Source of the DNA: Thalassospira lucentensis
GTDB taxonomy: Bacteria > Pseudomonadota > Alphaproteobacteria > Rhodospirillales > Thalassospiraceae
Assembly (NCBI RefSeq): GCF_032921865.1
Contig: NZ_CP136684.1
Span: 416,501-480,500 of the forward strand
DNA length: 64,000 nt
Direction of reading: 5' to 3'
The notes under the pieces are model-generated. The model was not told where the DNA came from, ran no database searches, and saw only the letters and a list, made by a program, of their open reading frames with translations. The translations under genes were made by a program, and so were the position numbers. This document shows, one piece after another, positions 56,512-64,000 of the stretch. The number at the start of each line of letters is the position of its first letter. Positions within the stretch are counted from its first letter, which is position 1.

Positions 56512-57039
56512 CATTTCCGGTCGGTTTTCCGTCTTCAAATCTCCCTGCTGCATGACCTGATGAAAAGTTATCGGGCGATCTGACTCTGCCAACGGCTCAG
56601 TTATCGGCACTGCGCCGCAGCAGGGTCACATTACCGTTCGCGGGCGCAAACTTTCCGTCAGGCCTTCACGGTACTTTCTTTGCTGGCACCAGTGCCCGCT
56701 GCCCCCGGCATGACCATATGCAGGCAATCAGAAAACAGTCATTCGGCCAACCGATTCGCAACCATCGCGCGGGTTAGCCGGCCCTTTTGCTATAACAACT
56801 TTAAATGAGAGATATGCAACATACTGAACCCCGTATAAATACGCATTTCCATGCGGAAATTCCGGTTTTTTGAGCGAAATCAAGTCATTTTTGTGCGTTC
56901 GCGAAGATATTTTCTTGCGCGGCGGGCGAAACAAACTTGCTCATACTTGCCAAATACGCTTAAGCTTCGCCCTGCAACACAAGGAACGGGAAGATTCCGC
57001 CTGTAATAATAAAAGCAAAAGGCGGCACTCGACCCAACG
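56512..57039. other. 528-base region upstream of the TRAP operon with no gene
   Basis: Reading frames are short and have no family resemblance. The sequence gets AT-rich between about 56780 and 57020, as expected for a promoter region. Direct evidence is limited to the FadR/GntR-type operator at the downstream end. Long 5' leader structure was not found, and I could not assign -35 and -10 elements with confidence. Confidence 0.5.
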
Positions 57040-57050
57040 TGGTAATACCA
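57040..57050. promoter_or_regulatory. putative FadR-type GntR operator before the TRAP operon
   Basis: TGGTAATACCA is a perfect palindrome matching TNGTNNNACNA, the consensus operator of the FadR branch of GntR regulators. It lies 31 bases upstream of the dctP start, in the right place to block transcription. No FadR-type regulator gene is inside the window. Confidence 0.6.
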
Positions 57051-57080
57051 ATTTCGGACTTCTTAGGGAGGAAGCTACGA

Positions 57081-58142
57081 ATGAAATTTGCTAATATTTT
57101 GAAGTCTGCAACCTGTGTGGCCGTCCTTGCAGCGGCTGCCTTGACGACGGTTGCACCTGATGCGGATGCGGCTGATCGTGTTCGCTGGAAAATGGGTTCG
57201 ACCTATCCGGGCAGCCTGACCCAGCTTGGCACGCTCGGCAAACGTGTTGATGAAAAAATCGACGAAGTTTCCGGCGGCAACATTCAGATTAAATTCTATG
57301 AGCCGGGCGCGCTTGTTCCGGCACTTGAAGTATTTGATGCGGTTTCAACCGGTTCCATCGATGCGGCCTTCTCCACACCGGGTTACTGGGCGGGCAAGGT
57401 TCCGGCATTGCAGCTTTTCGGTGCCGTTCCGTTCGGTCCGCAGGCTGGCGAATATCTGGCATGGGTCAAATTTGGCGGCGGTCAGGAAATCTTTGACAAG
57501 CTTTATGCCGAACATGGCATCAAGTCGCTGTTCTGCGGCCTGATCGCACCGGAAGCTTCGGGCTGGTTCTCCAAGGAAATCAACACGGTTGAAGACCTTA
57601 AAGGTCTGAAAATGCGCTTCTTTGGCCTTGGCGCGAAAGTCATGGAAAAGCTTGGTGTCTCGACCCAGCTTCTGGCAGGTGGCGATATCTATCCCGCCCT
57701 TGAACTCGGCACGATTGATGCGACCGAATTCTCGATGCCGGCCATCGACCTGAAACTCGGCTTCCATCAGGTTGCCAAATACTATTACTTCCCCGGCTGG
57801 CATCAGCAATCCACCCTGTTCGATCTGATGATGAACAAGGAAAAGTGGGATGGGCTCGACAAGACCCAGCAGGCCCAGATCGAAGCGGTTTGTAACGACA
57901 ACCTGGCCTATGGTTTTGCCGAAGGTGAAGCCATCCAGTTCGCAGCCCTTAAGGAACTTAAGGAAAAAGGTGTGAACATCAAAACCTGGTCCCCGGAAAT
58001 GCTCGATGCAATGCGTGGGGCATGGGAAGAGGTTGCCACTGAACTTTCCGCAGAAGATGCCGCCTTCAAGGAAGCTTACGATAGCCTCCAGTCTTTCCGC
58101 GAGAATTACAAAATCTGGAAAGATATCGGATATCTGAAGTGA
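57081..58142 (+). CDS. dctP: TRAP transporter solute-binding protein DctP
   Basis: A 353-residue periplasmic binding protein. Signal peptide residues 1-30 end in DADA before ADRVRWKMGSTYPG. The mature part has GNIQIKFYEPGALVPALEVFDAVSTGSIDAAF, TVEDLKGLKMRFFGLGAKVMEKLGVSTQLLAGGDIYPALELGTIDATEF, with the conserved arginine of MRF expected to pair with a carboxylate. It belongs to the TakP-like group (2-oxo acid or mannitol/chloroaromatic type subfamily). AGGGAGGAAG lies upstream of ATG 57081. It is the first gene of a complete dctP-dctQ-dctM operon with a GntR-type operator in front. Confidence 0.93.
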   Translation: MKFANILKSATCVAVLAAAALTTVAPDADAADRVRWKMGSTYPGSLTQLGTLGKRVDEKIDEVSGGNIQIKFYEPGALVPALEVFDAVSTGSIDAAFSTPGYWAGKVPALQLFGAVPFGPQAGEYLAWVKFGGGQEIFDKLYAEHGIKSLFCGLIAPEASGWFSKEINTVEDLKGLKMRFFGLGAKVMEKLGVSTQLLAGGDIYPALELGTIDATEFSMPAIDLKLGFHQVAKYYYFPGWHQQSTLFDLMMNKEKWDGLDKTQQAQIEAVCNDNLAYGFAEGEAIQFAALKELKEKGVNIKTWSPEMLDAMRGAWEEVATELSAEDAAFKEAYDSLQSFRENYKIWKDIGYLK

Positions 58143-58257
58143 TTTTTCCGGTGTCTGGTACCCTGGGTACCAGATCATAAGAGAAGTCTCGGCAAGGCCG
58201 GGTGCCAGACGGCCCCGGCCTTGACCGCGATCAAGAAAAGACCCGGGAGGCTTTTTA

Positions 58258-58845
58258 ATGGAAGCGCTACTAAAACTGAGTGACGGCATTGATGCCCTCG
58301 TCTCCCGTATCGGGAAATGGGCTGCCCTGCTCGCAGTTCCGCTGATGCTGACGATCATGTATGACGTGATCCAGCGCAAATTTGGCGGCCAGGGATCCAT
58401 CAAATTGCAGGAACTGGAATGGCATCTCCATACCGGCCTGTTCATGCTGTGTTTCGGTTTTGCCTATATCCGCGATGCGCATGTCCGTATCGAACTCATC
58501 CGTGACAATCTGCGTCCGCGCACACGCGCCATCATCGAAATGATCGGGGCGATTATCTGCATTCTGCCGTTTTGCGCGCTGGTGCTTTATTTCGGTTTTG
58601 ATTTTGTTCTTCGCTCTTACGAAACTCACGAAGTTTCGGCCGCGACGACTGGCCTTACGCATCGCTGGATCATCAAATCAACCATCCCCGTCGGCTTCGG
58701 CCTTCTCGCCATGGCCGGTCTTTCGGTCTTCCTGAAATGCTATGTCTTTGTGTTCGGACCAAGCAACCTGCGCAATCGCGCCGGTTATTACGTCGGCACA
58801 CATCATGCTGATCTTGGCGACGCTGCCGCCAAGCTCGAAGACTGA
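58258..58845 (+). CDS. dctQ: TRAP transporter small permease DctQ
   Basis: A 195-residue membrane protein with four predicted helices (about 20-37, 60-80, 96-118 and 140-160). The first loop includes DVIQRKFGGQGSIKLQELEWHLHTGLFMLCFGFAYIRDAHVRIELIRDNL, a pattern typical of DctQ for the mannitol/chloroaromatic-type TRAP group. The GGAGG of CCCGGGAGG stands just before the ATG. It lies 115 bases after dctP and 23 bases before dctM. It forms the small integral subunit that stabilises the large permease; the substrate is not defined by it. Confidence 0.92.
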   Translation: MEALLKLSDGIDALVSRIGKWAALLAVPLMLTIMYDVIQRKFGGQGSIKLQELEWHLHTGLFMLCFGFAYIRDAHVRIELIRDNLRPRTRAIIEMIGAIICILPFCALVLYFGFDFVLRSYETHEVSAATTGLTHRWIIKSTIPVGFGLLAMAGLSVFLKCYVFVFGPSNLRNRAGYYVGTHHADLGDAAAKLED

Positions 58846-58868
58846 TTGCGGAACGGGGATAATTCCAA

Positions 58869-60260
58869 ATGGAAAACTTCTATATCGAAGACTGGTTTCC
58901 GCTGATCATGTTTGCCTCGCTGGGCATTCTGGTCTTTTCGGGGCTACCGGTCGCATTTGTCATTTCGGGCATCGGGATCGCCTTTGGCTTCCTTGGCATG
59001 GCCTATGACGTCTTTTCATTCGTTGAATTCTTCAACATCGTATCGCGCATCTGGGGTGGCATCGCCGAAAACATGGTGATGGTTGCCGTGCCGATGTTCA
59101 TCTATATGGGCACGATGCTGGAAAAAAGCGGTGTTGCCGAAGACCTGCTTGAATGTCTTAACGTGCTGATGCGCAAGGTTCCCGGCGGTCTGGCCCTGTC
59201 GGTTACCCTGATGGGCACGATCATGGCCGCCACCACCGGTATTATCGGTGCGTCGGTTGTGATGATGACCCTGCTGGCCCTGCCGGTCATGATGCGCCGC
59301 AATTATGATCCGTCGCTTGCGACCGGGACGATTGCGGCATCGGGTACGCTTGGCATTCTGATCCCGCCAAGCATCATGCTGGTTCTGATGTCTGACCTGA
59401 TGTCGGTTTCTGTTGGCAACCTGTTTCTGGCGGCCATCATTCCGGGGCTTCTGCTGGCATCGCTCTATACCATCTACATCTTTGTCCGCTGCCAGCTCCA
59501 GCCCCATCTTGCCCCGCCGCTGCCCGACGCCGAAGCGGTGCATGGCACCGACATGGTGCGCATGATGCTGCGCAGTTTCATCCCGCCGGTTTTCCTGATT
59601 GTGCTGGTTCTGGGCTCGATCTTTGCCGGTTTTGCCACCCCGACCGAGGCCGCAGGTGTTGGCGCACTTGGTGCCACTTTCCTGGCACTGGTCAAGGGCC
59701 GTCTGAAATGGGATGTGCTTAAAGACGTCTGTGAACGGTCGGCCCTGACCGGGGCGATGCTGTTCTTCCTGTTTGCCGGTGCGACGGTCTTTTCCTATGT
59801 GTTCCGGTCACTGGGCGGGGATGATCTGGTCATTGATCTGGTTGACAGTGCGGGCCTTGGGGCGTGGGGCGTTCTGTTCCTGCTGATGCTGATTGTCTTT
59901 GTGCTTGGCTTCTTCTTCGACTGGGTGGAAATCACCCTGATCGTTTTGCCGATCTTCGCACCTGTCATTGCCCAGCTTGATTTCGGTGACCACCTTTCCG
60001 TTGCCGGGGTTGGCCCAACCGAAACACAGGTTCTGACCTGGTTTGCCGTCATGGTTGCGGTGAACCTGCAAACCAGTTTCCTGACACCGCCATTCGGGTT
60101 TGCCCTGTTCTATCTCAAGGGCGTTGCACCAAAATCAATCTCCATCCAGCAGATTTACAAGGGCATCATTCCCTTTGTGATCCTGCAGGTGATCGGGCTG
60201 TTGCTGGTGATGTATTTCCCGGAACTGGCTCTTTGGATGCCCAATACCCTGCTTGAATAG
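58869..60260 (+). CDS. dctM: TRAP transporter large permease DctM
   Basis: A 463-residue permease with about 12 membrane helices. Conserved parts are the ISGIGIAFGFLG start, GGIAENMVMVAVPMFIYMGTMLEKSGVAEDLLE, TMAATTGIIGASVVMMTLLALPVMMRRNYDPSLATGTIAASGTLGILIPPSIMLVL, which is the central TRAP signature, and the C-terminal LQTSFLTPPFGFALFYLKG. The 463-residue length, longer than the C4-dicarboxylate type, fits the mannitol/2-oxoacid group. It uses a sodium gradient to drive uptake. A strong hairpin terminator follows, so this ends the operon. Confidence 0.93.
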   Translation: MENFYIEDWFPLIMFASLGILVFSGLPVAFVISGIGIAFGFLGMAYDVFSFVEFFNIVSRIWGGIAENMVMVAVPMFIYMGTMLEKSGVAEDLLECLNVLMRKVPGGLALSVTLMGTIMAATTGIIGASVVMMTLLALPVMMRRNYDPSLATGTIAASGTLGILIPPSIMLVLMSDLMSVSVGNLFLAAIIPGLLLASLYTIYIFVRCQLQPHLAPPLPDAEAVHGTDMVRMMLRSFIPPVFLIVLVLGSIFAGFATPTEAAGVGALGATFLALVKGRLKWDVLKDVCERSALTGAMLFFLFAGATVFSYVFRSLGGDDLVIDLVDSAGLGAWGVLFLLMLIVFVLGFFFDWVEITLIVLPIFAPVIAQLDFGDHLSVAGVGPTETQVLTWFAVMVAVNLQTSFLTPPFGFALFYLKGVAPKSISIQQIYKGIIPFVILQVIGLLLVMYFPELALWMPNTLLE

Positions 60261-60280
60261 GGGCATGCCCCTGACACATC

Positions 60281-60310
60281 AAAGGCGCCGTACAAACGGC
60301 GCCTTTTTTG
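60281..60310 (+). terminator. intrinsic terminator after dctM
   Basis: AAAGGCGCCG pairs with CGGCGCCTTT around TACAAA, followed by TTTTTG. It ends the TRAP operon. Confidence 0.88.
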
Positions 60311-60387
60311 TTTCCGCCACCTGCGGCACAAAGAAAAACCGCCCCGAAAGGGCGGCTGTAATCTTTAATGTTCAAAGGGATGCCGGT

Positions 60388-61527
60388 CTATTGCTGCGGC
60401 AGGTTCCGCTCGCTTGGCAATTGCAGCATGCGGCCCATCAGATAATCGACATCGTCTGAATCGAATTCGACACCGAGATCACCATACTGGGTCAGAACCC
60501 GTTCAATCATCCGGCGTGAATACCGTTCCCGGTCGCGTTCCCCGCCATCCAGGTCGGTTTCACGTGCCACTTCCACCGCCGCCCGGACCCCCGGGAAGAA
60601 ATGGGCAGGCATTTCGGCCTTGTTATAAATCGCTTCAAGCCCGAACGGGCCGCTGTCATGGATCAGAATGCGGGTATTGATCAGCGATACCCCGGCACGA
60701 CGCGCAAGGGCGGCCTCGAAAAAGGCAACATCCCCCATGCAAAGCGCACGCAGGATCAATCCGCTGGTCAGACGATTGTTGGTATGAAGATGTTCGACCA
60801 GCAATTCGACATCGCGTTCTTCCGCGCCATCGCCCAGAAGCCCGATGGTGGCACTTTCCTGCGACTGGGTCATGACCGCGTTGACAATCCCCTCGGGGAT
60901 ATGGCCGCGCGCAATCAGTTCCGATCGCATCCGGTCCGATACCAGCGTCACCAGCCGTTCGGCAATCGTGATCGGCAGATGGTTGCGTTCGATCATCGGT
61001 TTCTGGATGCGTTCATTCTCGCCGAACTCGTCGACAACCTTTTGCAATGACCGTTCGCTGATCTGCGCACCGTCATTTGAAATCAGGTCGACCATGACGT
61101 CTTCGTGACCGATATCAACAAGAGTCGCGGAAACGATTTCCGACACATGCGGGCGCGATGCGATGGCACGCTGCTTTTCAACGCTGTCGGTATTGTCACC
61201 GATGATGTCGACCAGATCGTCATCATTCAGGACTTCGGAAAATTTCAGGATCGGCAGGGCCACGTCATCCACATCGCGCGCCAAAGTCGCAGCGACATCA
61301 TGGGGCACCAGCGGGGTCTGTTTCAGGTTCTTGGCCAATGCCTTGCGCACGCGCACCTCGGCATCGCGCACCATCAGGCGAAAGATGTCTTCGGCAAGGA
61401 CACGTTCGCTGTCGCTCAGGCTTTCGGCAGAAAATTCACGGCTGATCTTGTCGGCCGTTTCGGCACGATTCTTCCCGGAAGGGTCCTGGATCAGGTTGTT
61501 AAGATCTTCTTTGGTTATACGCGGCAA
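60388..61527 (-). CDS. DUF2336 domain protein
   Basis: A 379-residue all-helical protein with the DUF2336 pattern: ITKEDLNNLIQDPSGKNRAETADKISREF near the start, then AEDIFRLMVRDAEVRVRKALAKNLKQTPLVPHDVAATLARDVDDVALPILKFSEVLNDDDLVDII and repeated helices reminiscent of HEAT repeats. The C-terminus GERDRERYSRRMIERVL is basic. Function is not known; the family occurs in alphaproteobacteria, often next to sensor or motility genes, but here no such gene is adjacent. It converges on dctM, and its promoter lies in the 266-base divergent region shared with the cytochrome gene. Confidence 0.88.
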   Translation of the reverse strand: MPRITKEDLNNLIQDPSGKNRAETADKISREFSAESLSDSERVLAEDIFRLMVRDAEVRVRKALAKNLKQTPLVPHDVAATLARDVDDVALPILKFSEVLNDDDLVDIIGDNTDSVEKQRAIASRPHVSEIVSATLVDIGHEDVMVDLISNDGAQISERSLQKVVDEFGENERIQKPMIERNHLPITIAERLVTLVSDRMRSELIARGHIPEGIVNAVMTQSQESATIGLLGDGAEERDVELLVEHLHTNNRLTSGLILRALCMGDVAFFEAALARRAGVSLINTRILIHDSGPFGLEAIYNKAEMPAHFFPGVRAAVEVARETDLDGGERDRERYSRRMIERVLTQYGDLGVEFDSDDVDYLMGRMLQLPSERNLPQQ

Positions 61528-61793
61528 TGGAGCTCTCCCGGCACGCTAAGCAATCGGCTGCCAACCATTCGTATATCTTTATACACCGTAGGGCCGATTG
61601 ACTAAACGCAAATTATTCAGTTCCTGCATGTGGTAAATGTCGTGTCGAATTCGGGAAACTCAACAGTAAGCCCATCTTTTTTAACGAAAAGCGAATTTTT
61701 GCTCCTGTTTGTGTTTTTCGGTTCACTTGGGAACCAACCAACGACAGAATGCAGTGGGGACCCTATCACTGCAGACCAAGAGAGGCCCGCAAT

Positions 61794-62189
61794 ATGAAAT
61801 TGACCAAAACACTTACCATTGCCGCCACAATGGCCGTGCTCGGCATGGCACCGGCAATGGCCGGTGATGCTGCAAACGGTGAAAAGGTATTCAAGAAATG
61901 CGCTGCCTGCCACAGCGTGGAACCCGGCCAGAACAAGGTCGGCCCGTCGCTGGCCGGTTCATTCGGCGCACAATGTGGCCATGTTGCCGATTACAAATAC
62001 GGCAAGGGCTATCAGGCAGCTTGTGACAAAGGTTTCACCATCGATGAAGCCTTCCTCGTCGACTACCTTCAGGACCCGTCCGAAAAGCTCAGCGAAATCG
62101 CGGGCTCCAAGGAACGTTCGAAGATGACCTTCAAGCTGAAAAAAGAAGACGAAATTGCCGATGTCATCGAATATCTGAAAGCGCACTAA
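61794..62189 (+). CDS. exported class I c-type cytochrome
   Basis: A 131-residue periplasmic cytochrome. ATG 61794 has AGAGAGG upstream, and residues 1-23 form a signal peptide ending AMAG|DAANGEKVF. The haem site is CAACH (Cys36, Cys39, His40), and Met111 in RSKMTFKL is the sixth ligand, so it is like cytochrome c2/c-552. Two more cysteines (Cys61 in GAQCGH and Cys77 in QAACDK) are unusual for this class and may form a disulfide. The 5' leader has a perfect hairpin TGCAGTG/CACTGCA at 61750-61773. It is followed by a terminator and is monocistronic. Confidence 0.92.
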   Translation: MKLTKTLTIAATMAVLGMAPAMAGDAANGEKVFKKCAACHSVEPGQNKVGPSLAGSFGAQCGHVADYKYGKGYQAACDKGFTIDEAFLVDYLQDPSEKLSEIAGSKERSKMTFKLKKEDEIADVIEYLKAH

Positions 62190-62214
62190 GCCCTTTCGAT
62201 ATCCGGTACCGGAA

Positions 62215-62250
62215 TAAAAAACGGCCAGTGCATCCGCATTGGCCGTTTTC
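62215..62250. terminator. terminator between the cytochrome and the convergent gene
   Basis: AAAACGGCCAGTG pairs with CATTGGCCGTTTT (one mismatched pair) around a CATCCG-type loop. Flanking A-run and T-run make it usable by both convergent genes. Confidence 0.85.
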
Positions 62251-62266
62251 ATTTATCAGAACGATA

Positions 62267-63007
62267 TTACGCCGCGGCACGGCGCCGACCGAGTTCCTCG
62301 GTAATCGCGCGGATCTGTTCCTCGACCCGGATATCGATGGTCGATGTCACTTCCAGGTCGCGATCTTCGTAAACGTCGCGATCGGGATATTTTTCATGCC
62401 ATTCACGGATCGCCACATCGCGCAGCCGGATCAGCTGTTCGATCTGCGGCCGGTACAAAAAGATCATCCCCGATATCCAGCGGTTGACCGGCCAGGAGGG
62501 CTGCGCATGATCAATGATGAAGTTTTCCAGCATATTGACCACGGTTTCACCATCATACCAGACCTCGCCGGTGACCCAGCGGTTGGTGGTAAACAGGCGT
62601 TGGGCAAAACCGTATTCATCCATCGATACCGCAACCAGATGCGAAAGCGCGTCATTCGGACCTTCGGGATAGTCAAACCCTTCGATCGGTAACGGTTTGG
62701 ACCCGGCAGGCATGCCGCGCGGGCGCAGGAACGTATGGAAATGTCCATGCTCGTTCCAGTCTCGCTGCTCGTCCTTGGGGTGGGCATGATAATAGAACTG
62801 GGCGTGCGAATTGCGGTCATAGACATCCCCTTCGGGATAATGCGACCATTCGTAAAATGTGCCACCCGTCTTGATCAGTTCGCCGACAATATTATCGCCC
62901 GTCACCGTCAAAACCCGGTGGCATTCCATAACATCGCGCCCCGCGGCCAGCATCCGTTCAAGCCGCCCTGTCGGAAGCGATGTCCAGTCAATTGCAATCT
63001 CGGTCAT
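62267..63007 (-). CDS. DUF6969-like protein of unknown function
   Basis: A 246-residue soluble protein. The segment VMECHRVLTVTGDNIVGELIKTGGTFYEWSHYPEGDVYDRNSHAQFYYHAHPKDEQRDWNEHGHFHTFLRP, with several histidines and acidic residues, is highly distinctive and matches my recollection of DUF6969, a family seen in alphaproteobacteria. The pattern of H-x-H pairs suggests a metal-binding site, but this is inference. No signal peptide is seen. It lies between the convergent cytochrome gene and the sulfatase-modifying-factor-like gene upstream, from which it is 137 bases distant on the same strand. Function unknown. Confidence 0.72.
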   Translation of the reverse strand: MTEIAIDWTSLPTGRLERMLAAGRDVMECHRVLTVTGDNIVGELIKTGGTFYEWSHYPEGDVYDRNSHAQFYYHAHPKDEQRDWNEHGHFHTFLRPRGMPAGSKPLPIEGFDYPEGPNDALSHLVAVSMDEYGFAQRLFTTNRWVTGEVWYDGETVVNMLENFIIDHAQPSWPVNRWISGMIFLYRPQIEQLIRLRDVAIREWHEKYPDRDVYEDRDLEVTSTIDIRVEEQIRAITEELGRRRAAA

Positions 63008-63144
63008 TCCAACACCAGTAACCTTGCGATGAGAACCCTATCCGCAACGGCAGAAATAACCCGTCCCTGGCCATGACGGCCAATTAATCCCGTTCAAGAA
63101 TTAGTGATTCTGTCGCAATGTGCAAGCATGCTTCACAGCAGGTG

Positions 63145-63993
63145 CTATTCGTACATCAACCGGAAACCGATCAGGATATGCTGCATATGTTCCGGTCTGC
63201 CATGGCGCGCAGCCGGGCGACAGACACCGCAGCCACGGTCATCCCAGGATCCGCCCTTAACAATGCGGTATCCGGCCTGCGAACTGGTTGCGGTCCATTC
63301 AAACACCTGCCCCGCCCCGTCATACAACCCATAGGGGCCCGCTTCAAACTGCCCGACCGGCACGGTATCGAACGGGCCGCGATCGGCACTGTTTAACTGC
63401 AACGGGTCATAGATATTGCCCCACGGATAAAAAATGCCATCCGGGCCGCGAACCGCCTTTTCCCAGTAAATCTCTTCGGGCAGCCGCCATTTCATGCCGG
63501 TCTTTTCGCTCAGCCATCTGGCATAATCCTGCGCATCGCGCCATGACACCAGAACAACCGGATGGTTTCCCTTGCCGCGTGGTGGTTCGCCGTTTTTCCA
63601 TGCAAACGGGCGTGTCGCATCGTACCCGTAAATCAGCCCAAGACTTTCCCAATCCTCTTCGCTGATATCCGGCGCATCACGCCCCGTATCGCGGATAAAG
63701 GCGGCATACTGGTCATTGGTGACCGCTGTTTTCATGATGAAATAGTCGGGCAGATAGATACGCCATTTATCGACTTCCACATCGTACCAGCGATTGCGGC
63801 GGCTGACATCATGGCCATAGACCTGTTCGTCGATCTGATAGGCATATTGCCGCTCGACCCCGTCCGACCCCTGAAAGAACCAACCGGCCGGAATTTCCGC
63901 CACATCGGGCATGGGTACGTCCGCGGACTGCGCCAATCCCGAACCGGGCAACGATATTGCTGCCAGAACGGCTGCAAAAAGCCCCCCGAACAT
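63145..63993 (-). CDS. exported formylglycine-generating-enzyme-like protein, 5' end uncertain
   Basis: A 282-residue SUMF1/FGE-fold protein. The N-terminus is hydrophobic (FGGLFAAVLAAISLPGSGLAQSA), suggesting export, but the frame is open to the window end, so the true start may be beyond base 64000. The domain shows IMKTAVTNDQYAAFIRDTG, NHPVVLVSWRDAQDYARWLSEKTGMKWRLPEEIYWEKAVRG, PYGLYDGAGQVFEWT and GGSWDDRGCGVCRPAARHGR. In real FGE two cysteines five residues apart do the chemistry. Here the first position is not cysteine and the loop is two residues shorter, so the enzyme may not convert cysteine to formylglycine. No sulfatase gene is nearby. Confidence 0.85.
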   Translation of the reverse strand: MFGGLFAAVLAAISLPGSGLAQSADVPMPDVAEIPAGWFFQGSDGVERQYAYQIDEQVYGHDVSRRNRWYDVEVDKWRIYLPDYFIMKTAVTNDQYAAFIRDTGRDAPDISEEDWESLGLIYGYDATRPFAWKNGEPPRGKGNHPVVLVSWRDAQDYARWLSEKTGMKWRLPEEIYWEKAVRGPDGIFYPWGNIYDPLQLNSADRGPFDTVPVGQFEAGPYGLYDGAGQVFEWTATSSQAGYRIVKGGSWDDRGCGVCRPAARHGRPEHMQHILIGFRLMYE

Positions 63994-64000
63994 GTGACTG

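Overview
The window is a chromosomal segment of an alphaproteobacterium, most likely a Rhodospirillales member close to Thalassospira (inference from gene content and gene order; no database was searched). Supporting signs are the murA-hisG-hisD-UPF0262-phosphatase-infA-maf-RNase G-yacG-tRNA-Phe order, hflK-hflC-DUF2065-Do protease, glyQ-glyS-ppdK, divergent TrmN6/DUF2007 and polyprenyl synthase genes, and a GTTC-N7-GTTC LexA-type box. No prophage, insertion sequence, CRISPR array or rRNA gene was seen.

Layout. 1-14.2 kb: end of purL, a MmyB-type regulator, a solute-binding protein, Mrp, the HflKC and periplasmic protease block, serB, miaA, and the ilvB-ilvH-ilvC branched-chain operon with a 14-codon upstream ORF. 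14.3-22.5 kb: psuG, then an accessory stretch with a CI-like repressor and an operator array, an overlapping GNAT gene whose ribosome-binding site lies in a hairpin, a stand-alone sensor domain, a flavin-binding protein facing a MocR regulator, and a photolyase. 22.5-25.2 kb: a CYTH-CHAD protein, then about 1 kb without a convincing protein gene but with an SOS-type box, a promoter, a short terminated transcript candidate and a 40-nt direct repeat. 25.2-35.5 kb: an exported Ntn-hydrolase, the long minus-strand murA to tRNA-Phe housekeeping cluster (interrupted by one plus-strand GNAT gene), dcd, and two identical tRNA-Thr genes. 35.7-47.4 kb: an unknown soluble protein, a UDP-glucuronate epimerase, a SprA-like protein with a degenerate metal motif, a response regulator facing a hybrid histidine kinase, an AcuI-type reductase, small membrane proteins, a three-gene glycosyltransferase operon and ygfZ. 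47.4-56.5 kb: ppdK, glyS, glyQ, TrmN6-like methyltransferase, DUF2007, polyprenyl synthase and two identical tRNA-Pro genes. 57-64 kb: a complete TRAP transporter operon with a GntR/FadR-type operator, a DUF2336 protein, a c-type cytochrome, a DUF6969-like protein and a sulfatase-modifying-factor-fold protein.

Most of the window is core metabolism: purine, serine, branched-chain amino acid and histidine synthesis, tRNA modification and charging, quinone side chain, peptidoglycan and envelope quality control. The stretches most likely to hold undescribed biology are 15.3-18.2 kb, 24.2-25.2 kb and 35.7-38.5 kb.
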